Shown here: one piece after another, positions 1 to 5,217 of the stretch
Layout of the letters: the number at the start of each line of letters is the position of its first letter
Numbering within the stretch: the stretch's first letter is position 1
Source of the DNA: an uncultured Alphaproteobacteria bacterium
Lineage (GTDB): Bacteria; Pseudomonadota; Alphaproteobacteria; Thalassobaculales; Thalassobaculaceae
NCBI GenBank assembly: GCA_938028645.1
Contig: CALIMD010000164.1
Span: forward strand, 1-7,386
Length of the DNA: 7,386 nt
Direction of reading: 5' to 3'
Notes under the pieces: model-generated
Told to the model about the DNA's origin: nothing
The model's database searches: none
The model's input: the letters and a program-made list of their open reading frames with translations, nothing else
Program-made: the position numbers and the translations under genes

Positions 1-1194
1 TTCCTGTAATTGAAAACTATTACCGAGATCTGGAAAATCTAGGAACTCATCAAAATATTGTTCTTGAGCTGAAATAGTATCTCTGAATGTCCGTATTTTG
101 TTTGAAAACTTGCTTAAATACTTGGGAGACGTGACATTAATTTTAAATCCGGTCCCTAATATAATATTATCCAAAACATATTTTTCCGAATTCGTAAAAA
201 TATGCATTTTGCCTCCCGTCTTTTCTGCTTTGTGAATTTCTGAGTCAAGACAGAGGTGCACATTTGGATGCTGCCAAACACGCAACACAGAATCTCTGGG
301 AGGTGCAATTCGATATTTAAAAACGTAGGACAGCAAACTTAATCTATCCGCAATCGGCAATACCGGAAATCCATGTGTGAACCCCGGATATCCGGCGCTT
401 TTCATTTTATTAATCCGAGGTATTGTAGGGGAGCGTGCAAATAAAAAGACATTATTAGCACCTGCCTCGAGTGCTGAAGCAGCATTATCAACGGCAGATG
501 CACTGATACCAATTACGCCAATATCCTTCCCTGCCATTGATTGGAAATCAATTTTCTCAGAGCTATGTTTACAGCAATCTCCCCGGAACGGTTCTAGTGG
601 TTTTGGAACCCGGGGTTCAGCCATTCCTTCGCGCCCAGTGGCAAGGACTATTTTACGTGCATAAACCAATTGGGTGGTTCCTTTATGCTTTGTCGTAATT
701 TCAAATGAATGGGTCAACGGAGTAATGTTAATAACTTCCGTCTCATTTTCGATATTCAGATTTAAAACTTTCCGATACCAAATCAAATAATCCATCCACA
801 TCAAAGTGGGTATTTTTCCCAAAGCTTGCCATGACTCCTTACCCCATTGAGTCTCATACCAAGATTGAAAAGTAAGACTGGGTATACCCAAAGCAGGTCC
901 TGCAAGAGTTTTGGGGGATCTCAAAGTTTCCATCCGAGCATAGTTGACCCAGGGCCCTTCTCTTCCCTTCTCCTGAAGATCAAAGGTTCTTATATTTTTG
1001 ATACCAGCCCTAAGTAACGCAAAGTTTGCTACAAGACCGCACATTCCACCTCCAATAACAACTACATCCTTAATGGGCTCTCCAGCGGGAGCAACACGCG
1101 GTTTCACCCAGTCCTTGGGGGGATACTGAAGCATGCAAAGGTCTTGATTGACCCTATCTTTGAGCAAATCAAGGTTATTTAGAGTTTTAGCCAA
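1..1194 (-). CDS. FAD/NAD(P)-dependent flavoprotein monooxygenase-like oxidoreductase, partial (C-terminus beyond left edge)
   Basis: The leftward frame stays open from 1194 to the window edge (398 codons, no stop), so the C-terminus is missing. The protein opens with a polar segment, then an FAD-binding Rossmann fold: VVVIGGGMCGLVA at residues 45-57. The ATG-type motif IVLATG is at 182-187. A second nucleotide-binding fold, probably for NAD(P)H, begins at GVIGISASAVDNAA (226-239), and LGTGF follows at 346-350. This layout is that of two-dinucleotide-fold flavoproteins (flavin-containing monooxygenase/CzcO-like group), which usually insert one oxygen atom into a carbon or heteroatom. The FMO fingerprint is only loosely matched: F203-x-G205 is followed by four residues, not three, before H210. 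I therefore do not call it a Baeyer-Villiger enzyme. The start chosen is TTG at 1194 because GGAG lies 6 bases upstream; the next in-frame ATG (codon 21) lies just downstream and has no comparable site. The gene diverges from the amidohydrolase run and may supply its oxidative first step (inference). Substrate unknown. Confidence 0.85.
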   Translation of the reverse strand, partial: MAKTLNNLDLLKDRVNQDLCMLQYPPKDWVKPRVAPAGEPIKDVVVIGGGMCGLVANFALLRAGIKNIRTFDLQEKGREGPWVNYARMETLRSPKTLAGPALGIPSLTFQSWYETQWGKESWQALGKIPTLMWMDYLIWYRKVLNLNIENETEVINITPLTHSFEITTKHKGTTQLVYARKIVLATGREGMAEPRVPKPLEPFRGDCCKHSSEKIDFQSMAGKDIGVIGISASAVDNAASALEAGANNVFLFARSPTIPRINKMKSAGYPGFTHGFPVLPIADRLSLLSYVFKYRIAPPRDSVLRVWQHPNVHLCLDSEIHKAEKTGGKMHIFTNSEKYVLDNIILGTGFKINVTSPKYLSKFSNKIRTFRDTISAQEQYFDEFLDFPDLGNSFQLQE

Positions 1195-1200
1195 ACCACG

Positions 1201-1204
1201 CTCC
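1201..1204 (-). promoter_or_regulatory. Shine-Dalgarno site deciding a TTG start
   Basis: GGAG on the minus strand lies 6 bases before the TTG at 1194. An in-frame TAA lies a few codons upstream (about 1228-1230), so the start must fall between that stop and the FAD-binding motif. This site makes TTG 1194 the best candidate. Confidence 0.55.
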
Positions 1205-1217
1205 AAACGGTAATACC

Positions 1218-1226
1218 TGATATTAT
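1218..1226 (+). promoter_or_regulatory. Candidate extended -10 promoter for the amidohydrolase operon
   Basis: The plus strand reads TGATATTAT, an extended -10 pattern (TGn plus TATTAT, five of six matches to TATAAT). Transcription would begin near 1233, about 65 bases before the racemase-like gene. No good -35 box is seen. It directly abuts the candidate -10 of the divergent gene, so both promoters could not be occupied at once. Confidence 0.28.
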
Positions 1227-1235
1227 TTTATAGCA
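1227..1235 (-). promoter_or_regulatory. Candidate extended -10 promoter for the flavoprotein gene
   Basis: The minus strand reads TGCTATAAA, an extended -10 pattern (TGn followed by TATAAA). Transcription would begin near 1220, leaving a leader of about 25 bases before the TTG start. I see no convincing -35 box at the right spacing. The region is AT-rich, so chance matches are likely. Confidence 0.3.
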
Positions 1236-1248
1236 TTTTATTTTGTCC

Positions 1249-1268
1249 AGTTGCATTCTTAGCAAACT
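1249..1268. other. Imperfect inverted repeat in the divergent intergenic region
   Basis: AGTTGC (1249-1254) and GCAAACT (1262-1268) form a dyad with one unpaired base and a 7-base centre, between the two divergent genes. It could be an operator for a regulator of the locus or a small leader hairpin. It is short and imperfect, so chance is a serious alternative. Confidence 0.2.
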
Positions 1269-1271
1269 ATC

Positions 1272-1284
1272 ATTTTTGATTAAA
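1272..1284 (+). repeat. 13-base leader repeat, copy 1
   Basis: ATTTTTGATTAAA occurs here, 2 bases before the GGAG of the racemase-like gene. The identical 13 bases occur at 3352-3364, ending directly before the GGAG of the acetamidase/formamidase gene. The identical sequence and similar placement are seen directly; a shared role in translation or regulation is inference. Confidence 0.4.
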
Positions 1285-1286
1285 CT

Positions 1287-1290
1287 GGAG
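1287..1290 (+). promoter_or_regulatory. Shine-Dalgarno site favouring GTG 1298 over ATG 1292
   Basis: GGAG ends one base before the in-frame ATG at 1292, too close for initiation there. It sits 7 bases before the in-frame GTG at 1298, which is ideal spacing. The second reading gives a protein two residues shorter, starting MSPRIVLIHA. Confidence 0.6.
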
Positions 1291-1297
1291 AATGAAT

Positions 1298-1954
1298 GTG
1301 TCCCCTCGAATCGTTTTAATCCATGCTATCGAGATGGCTATAAACCCAATTATGAGGGCATTTGAGGTCCATTGGCCAGAAGTAGAGACAATAAATATAT
1401 TAGACGACTCTCTGAGCAGGGATAGGGCCAAGTCTGATGACTTAGATTGCAAAATGATGGACCGGTTTCTTAAGCTTGGTGATTATGCCCTATCCATAGA
1501 TGCTGATGGGATATTGTTTACTTGTTCAGCATTTGGACCTGCAATAGAAGCCGTGGAGAAACAACACGAAATACCGGTTTTAAAACCTAATGAAGCCATG
1601 TTTTCGATGGCCTTGCAAAAAGGCAAAAATATCGGGATGTTGGTAACTTTCGAAAATAGTATAAAAGTCATGAGCCGGGAATTTGATGAAATGGCAAAAA
1701 CTAGAAACAGCGCCGCAACACTAAATGTGACATTAGTGAAAGACGCTATTTCTTATTTAAAACAGGGGCTTGTAGAAGAACACAATAGATTAATCGCTGA
1801 TACTGCAAAAGAATTAAAGGACTGTGACGTGCTAATGCTAGCCCAATTTTCAATGGCAAATGCTTGGAGCGCTGTATCAGAACAACTCGATATACCTATA
1901 TTGACAGCACCAGATGCTGCAGCAAAATTAATGAAACAAAAAATTCTAGAGTAA
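1298..1954 (+). CDS. Asp/Glu racemase-superfamily protein with a single catalytic-type cysteine
   Basis: A protein of 218 residues (220 if ATG 1292 is used) with the two-lobed layout of the Asp/Glu/hydantoin racemase superfamily. The N-terminal strand is RIVLIHA. The first-lobe nucleophile motif is FTCSAFGPAIE, with the Cys at residue 78 in the 220-residue numbering. The second lobe has IGMLVTF (114-120) and the strand motif LMLAQFSMA (181-189). Two-base racemases of this superfamily carry a second Cys at the latter site; here the place is taken by Gln-Phe-Ser. The protein is therefore unlikely to be a classical two-cysteine racemase. A one-cysteine isomerase, decarboxylase or lyase is possible. 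It is the first gene of the rightward run; 18 bases separate it from the amidase, which suggests co-transcription. Family confidence is high, reaction unknown. Hydantoin racemase is a likely automatic label but is not supported at residue level. Confidence 0.85.
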   Translation: MSPRIVLIHAIEMAINPIMRAFEVHWPEVETINILDDSLSRDRAKSDDLDCKMMDRFLKLGDYALSIDADGILFTCSAFGPAIEAVEKQHEIPVLKPNEAMFSMALQKGKNIGMLVTFENSIKVMSREFDEMAKTRNSAATLNVTLVKDAISYLKQGLVEEHNRLIADTAKELKDCDVLMLAQFSMANAWSAVSEQLDIPILTAPDAAAKLMKQKILE

Positions 1955-1961
1955 AGTAGGA

Positions 1962-1965
1962 AAGG
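1962..1965 (+). promoter_or_regulatory. Shine-Dalgarno site for a GTG start
   Basis: AAGG, within a longer purine-rich run, ends 7 bases before the GTG at 1973. There is no nearby in-frame ATG, so it supports a non-ATG start for the amidase. Confidence 0.5.
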
Positions 1966-1972
1966 TAGATTT

Positions 1973-3322
1973 GTGAAAAATTTAAATAGACTATCCGCGG
2001 TTGAAGCAGCTGAAGGAATCAGAAATAAAGAATTCACAAGCGAAGAACTTATACAGGATTGTCTTTCTCACATCAACGAACGTGAAAACGATATTCAGGC
2101 CTGGTCATATATCAATACGGAGCTTGCTATACTGCAGGCTCAAAAAGCCGATAGGCATCAAAATGACGGAGGAAGTTTAGGCGCTCTACATGGCATACCA
2201 ATTGGCATTAAAGATGTAATTGACACTAAAGATATGCCAACCGAAAATGGATCACCTATTTTTGAAGGAAGAAGCCCACAACATGATGCCCTATGTGTCA
2301 CAGCGCTTCGACGCGCAGGCGCTGTTATAATGGGTAAAACAGTAACAACTGAATTTGCAAATATAAATCCTAGCAAAACCCGTAATCCCCATAACATAGA
2401 GCATTCACCAGGCGGGTCATCGGCTGGTTCCGGGGCAAGTGTCGCTGATTTTCATATACCTCTTGCGCTTGGAACCCAAACCGGTGGCTCTGTTATTCGC
2501 CCCGCATCTTTCAACGGAGTTTTTGGTTTAAAACCCACACTTGGGCTTATCCCTAGAAATGGTTTATTTTTGCAATCCCATACGTTAGATACGATAGGCG
2601 TGTACGGCAGAACACTTGAAGATTTAGTTTTGATTTTAGAAAGCATTTCAATACCTGACCCAAGCGACCGGCATAGTTACACGGGGGTTGTTCCCTCTTA
2701 CCAAAAAGAGTATTTAAAATCTTCAGGACACTCCCCAAAATTTGCTTTTTTGGAGACACCGGCCTGGGCTGAAGCGTATCCAGCCTCAAAGAGCGCTATC
2801 ATCAAAATGACTGAGATATTAGGACGAAGCTGCAAGAACGAAACATTATCAGGTCCCTTTGATAATATCATTGATTTTCACGCGGCAATATTCGCATCAG
2901 AAAATGCCCATTACTATGGAAAATATCTAACTACTCATCCTCATTTACTAAGTGAAAAGTTACGCACTCGACTAGAATCGAACAAAGACATCACGGCAAG
3001 AGCATATTTGGCGGCTTTAGAGGCTCGGGAATTAATTTATCAGTCAGTCGAAGCTCTTCTTGAACATTATGATGCAATACTGTGCTTATCCGCCCCTGGC
3101 CCGGCACCACGCGGATTTGAGACAACCGGCTCCGCTGTTTTTAATGGACTTTGGACGCTTTTGGGGGTTCCATGTCTGTCCATACCATTACTAACTGTCG
3201 ACGACTTACCCCAAGGAGTTCAGTTGGTTGGAAAAAGAGGCGAAGAAGGGAAATTATTCAGAACCGCTCGCGTCTTATGTGAAAAATTAAATGGAAAACT
3301 AAACAAAAACCATACAAACTAG
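1973..3322 (+). CDS. Amidase-signature (AS) family amidase
   Basis: A 449-residue amidase-signature enzyme that hydrolyses a C-N amide bond, probably releasing ammonia or an amine in the cytoplasm; no signal peptide is visible. The complete Ser-cisSer-Lys triad can be read. Lys80 is in GIPIGIKDVID. The cis-Ser is Ser149 in SPGGSSAGS. The nucleophile is Ser173 in GTQTGGSVIRPAS; its 24-residue spacing from Ser149 is usual for the family. The C-terminal part keeps the family segment GVPCLSIPL followed by PQGVQLVG. Length is normal for a stand-alone AS amidase, and there is no added allophanate-hydrolase C-terminal domain. It starts at GTG behind an AAGG site, 18 bases after the racemase-like gene. 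Relatives act on very diverse substrates (malonamide, indoleacetamide, carbamoyl compounds, Glu-tRNA pathway), so sequence alone does not fix this one. Context suggests a linear amide or carbamoyl intermediate made by its neighbours. Confidence 0.95.
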   Translation: MKNLNRLSAVEAAEGIRNKEFTSEELIQDCLSHINERENDIQAWSYINTELAILQAQKADRHQNDGGSLGALHGIPIGIKDVIDTKDMPTENGSPIFEGRSPQHDALCVTALRRAGAVIMGKTVTTEFANINPSKTRNPHNIEHSPGGSSAGSGASVADFHIPLALGTQTGGSVIRPASFNGVFGLKPTLGLIPRNGLFLQSHTLDTIGVYGRTLEDLVLILESISIPDPSDRHSYTGVVPSYQKEYLKSSGHSPKFAFLETPAWAEAYPASKSAIIKMTEILGRSCKNETLSGPFDNIIDFHAAIFASENAHYYGKYLTTHPHLLSEKLRTRLESNKDITARAYLAALEARELIYQSVEALLEHYDAILCLSAPGPAPRGFETTGSAVFNGLWTLLGVPCLSIPLLTVDDLPQGVQLVGKRGEEGKLFRTARVLCEKLNGKLNKNHTN

Positions 3323-3337
3323 AGCGACATTAAAACT

Positions 3338-3346
3338 TGCTACAAT
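3338..3346 (+). promoter_or_regulatory. Candidate internal extended -10 promoter
   Basis: The short gap before the acetamidase/formamidase gene contains TGCTACAAT, an extended -10 pattern (TACAAT matches TATAAT at five of six bases). A start near 3353 would leave a leader of about 22 bases. There is no clear -35 box. It could give the last two genes of the run separate expression. Confidence 0.28.
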
Positions 3347-3351
3347 GGTTA

Positions 3352-3364
3352 ATTTTTGATTAAA
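3352..3364 (+). repeat. 13-base leader repeat, copy 2
   Basis: Second exact copy of ATTTTTGATTAAA. It merges into the Shine-Dalgarno site of the acetamidase/formamidase gene. Here it is also the right part of a small dyad, TTAAT-TTTTG-ATTAA (3349-3363), which copy 1 does not share. Confidence 0.4.
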
Positions 3365-3369
3365 GGAGA
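3362..3369 (+). promoter_or_regulatory. Strong Shine-Dalgarno site deciding a TTG start
   Basis: AAAGGAGA is a near-perfect ribosome binding site; its GGAG core ends 7 bases before TTG 3376. There is no usable in-frame ATG or GTG near this position before the conserved N-terminal strand, so TTG is well supported. Confidence 0.75.
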
Positions 3370-3375
3370 TACTCT

Positions 3376-4311
3376 TTGACAAAGGCACATCGTCTTGTTG
3401 CATCTACCTCAACAGTCCATTGGGGTTACTTTGACTCAGAACTTAAACCAGCGTTAGAAGTTGACTCTGGCGACACCGTAACTATCGAGACGGTATCAGG
3501 CGGCGCAGATGTTTTACCCGGTCCGGGGTATTATGTGCCGCCAGAGCTATTAGAAATCCACGACAATGTGCCACGAAAAATGCTTGGTCATATATTAACA
3601 GGCCCAATAAGGATAAACACTGCAAAAATCAACCAAGTACTTCAGGTTGATATCATTGACATTAAGCTGCGTCAGGACTGGGGCTATAATTTTATCAGAC
3701 CACTTTCAGGAGGCTTACCCGGTGAGTTTCATGAAACCACTAAAATGACAATCAGGTTAGATAATGACACGCAAGAAGGCGAACTACCGTGGGGAACTCG
3801 CTTGCCTTTGAGGCCTTTCTTTGGAGTGATGGGGTGTGCACCACCACCCCAATGGGGAATGATAAGTTCCATCCAACCTCGAGCTCATGGCGGCAATATG
3901 GATAATAAAGAATTGATAGCAGGAACCACTCTTTATCTGCCTATTTTTGTTGATGGTGCAAATTTCTCAGCTGGCGATGGTCACGGTTGTCAAGGTGATG
4001 GAGAAGTGTGCGTCACCGCAATTGAAACGGCATTAGAAGGTACTTTTCGACTAACTGTGCGAGACGATATGAGTATTACTTTACCATATGCGGAGACCGA
4101 GACACATATAATCACCATGGCCTTTGACGAAGATTTAGATGACGCCGCAAAGGAAGCACTTCGCCAAATGATAGGGTTAATAACCCAACGCACTAATTTA
4201 TCCAAAGCTCAAGCTTATTCATTGTGTTCGTTAACAGCAGATTTACGCGTTACCCAAATCGTGAATGGTAATAAGGGAATTCATGCAATAATACCCAAAT
4301 CAGTAATTTAG
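3376..4311 (+). CDS. Acetamidase/formamidase family amidohydrolase
   Basis: A 311-residue member of the FmdA/AmdA family, which hydrolyses short amides such as formamide or acetamide to the acid and ammonia in the cytoplasm. Recognisable family blocks in order: the N-terminal HWGYFD (15-20), the strand SGDTVTIETVSGG (31-43), ILTGPI (73-78), the central LPLRPFFGVMGCAP (143-156), GGNMDNKEL (172-180), and the hallmark loop SAGDGHGCQGDGEVC (198-212) with its acidic residue E210. Length matches the short bacterial form of the family. It is the third gene of the run, 53 bases after the amidase, the only gap in the run large enough for a promoter. In this setting it would most simply remove ammonia from a small amide formed when a larger molecule is broken down (inference). 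Exact substrate unknown: the family also contains members acting on larger amides. Confidence 0.94.
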   Translation: MTKAHRLVASTSTVHWGYFDSELKPALEVDSGDTVTIETVSGGADVLPGPGYYVPPELLEIHDNVPRKMLGHILTGPIRINTAKINQVLQVDIIDIKLRQDWGYNFIRPLSGGLPGEFHETTKMTIRLDNDTQEGELPWGTRLPLRPFFGVMGCAPPPQWGMISSIQPRAHGGNMDNKELIAGTTLYLPIFVDGANFSAGDGHGCQGDGEVCVTAIETALEGTFRLTVRDDMSITLPYAETETHIITMAFDEDLDDAAKEALRQMIGLITQRTNLSKAQAYSLCSLTADLRVTQIVNGNKGIHAIIPKSVI

Positions 4312-4315
4312 GAGG
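4310..4315 (+). promoter_or_regulatory. Shine-Dalgarno site overlapping the upstream stop codon
   Basis: AGGAGG shares its first two bases with the TAG stop of the acetamidase/formamidase gene and lies 5 bases before ATG 4321. The arrangement favours tightly linked translation of the two genes. Confidence 0.75.
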
Positions 4316-4320
4316 CACTG

Positions 4321-5217
4321 ATGTTAAAAACTCACGGTAGATATGATTATTCAAGCTTACCCAATAGAGCTCAATACGAATGGCCAAACGGCACAAAATT
4401 GGCAGTTTATGTAGCTATGAATATCGAAGCCTTCAGCTATGGAGAGGGGAAAGGAGCAGCAATAGCACCGCCGGAGCAAGCTATGAGCCATAGCATATAC
4501 TCATGGAGAGACTACGGTAATAGAATTGGGTTTTGGCGCTTAATGGATATGTTTGATGATTTGCAAATCCCCGTGCAGCATCAAATTAATACTGCAATAT
4601 ACGATGAATGCCCAGATATCCCAGAACGTATTCGCAGCCGAAATGATGAGTTCTTAGGCCATGGTTACACGAACTCGGAAGAGCAAGGAGGTTTATCAGA
4701 GCAGAAAGAAAAAGAGCTTATAACTGAATGCACCGCCACTATAACAAAGCATGAAGGAAAGGCTCCTACCGGTTGGATGAGCCCCTGGTTGTCCAATAGT
4801 GAGACCACAATGGACCTTTTGCAAGAAGCAGGCTATCGCTACGTAATGGATTGGACAATGGATGATCAGCCAATTTGGATTAAAACCAGAGGAGGGAAAA
4901 TATTATCCATGCCTTATCCAGTCGAGGCAAACGATAATCGTGGTATCGTTTGGTATAGATACACGTCTTCTGAATTCACTGACATGTTGATTGATAATTT
5001 CGATGAAATGTTGGAACAGACGCAGCGTGACGGGCATCCTTTGGTGTGCCCAATATCATTGCATCCTTTTGTGGTTGGACGACCTTACAGAATAAGACAA
5101 CTTCGACGAGCTTTGGAACATATTTTAAAATATAAAGATCGTATTTGGCTCACAAGACCAGGGGATATTTGCCAACATATAGAGAACTTACCCGAAGGAA
5201 CTGTCCCCACGAGTTAG
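4321..5217 (+). CDS. Allantoinase-like (PuuE-type) polysaccharide deacetylase superfamily protein
   Basis: A 298-residue protein of the NodB/CE4-like fold, closest in pattern to PuuE-type allantoinases, which open the hydantoin ring of allantoin. Features shared with PuuE as I recall it: an N-terminal motif ending WPNGTKLAVYVAMNIE (21-36), the block YGNRIGFWRLMDMF (65-78), GHGYTNSE (113-120), GKAPTGWMSP (146-155), and near the end SLHPFVVGRPYRIRQL (246-261). The Asp and paired His ligands of metal-dependent deacetylases are not intact: Glu36 stands where the Asp dyad normally is, and only one His (114) remains in the HxxxH segment. His248 is kept. PuuE itself has been described as metal-independent, so this need not mean loss of activity. 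No signal peptide is seen, which fits a cytoplasmic hydrolase of a small cyclic amide rather than a cell-wall deacetylase. It follows the amidase by 9 bases, and its stop overlaps the stop of the opposing gene. Allantoin as substrate is not established. Confidence 0.88.
   Translation: MLKTHGRYDYSSLPNRAQYEWPNGTKLAVYVAMNIEAFSYGEGKGAAIAPPEQAMSHSIYSWRDYGNRIGFWRLMDMFDDLQIPVQHQINTAIYDECPDIPERIRSRNDEFLGHGYTNSEEQGGLSEQKEKELITECTATITKHEGKAPTGWMSPWLSNSETTMDLLQEAGYRYVMDWTMDDQPIWIKTRGGKILSMPYPVEANDNRGIVWYRYTSSEFTDMLIDNFDEMLEQTQRDGHPLVCPISLHPFVVGRPYRIRQLRRALEHILKYKDRIWLTRPGDICQHIENLPEGTVPTS

Noticed and set aside
377..664. 95-codon rightward open frame
   Set aside because: It lies antisense to the continuous flavoprotein frame, has no family motifs and no clear ribosome binding site.
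1..1194. Possible pseudogene or frameshift in the left-edge gene
   Set aside because: Line-by-line translation of the minus strand gives 398 uninterrupted codons with all expected motifs in order; the gene is simply cut by the window edge.
1292..1294. ATG as start of the racemase-like gene
   Set aside because: The GGAG site ends only one base before it. The in-frame GTG at 1298 has 7-base spacing, so it is preferred, although the difference is just two residues.
1298..1954. Specific call as hydantoin racemase
   Set aside because: The second catalytic cysteine needed for two-base racemisation is missing at LAQFSMA, so only the superfamily is claimed.
1753..2037. 94-codon leftward open frame across the racemase-amidase junction
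   Set aside because: Overlaps two real genes on the other strand and shows no motif of its own.
4321..5217. Peptidoglycan or chitin deacetylase
   Set aside because: No signal peptide or membrane anchor, broken metal triad, and overall pattern and context match PuuE-like ring hydrolases.
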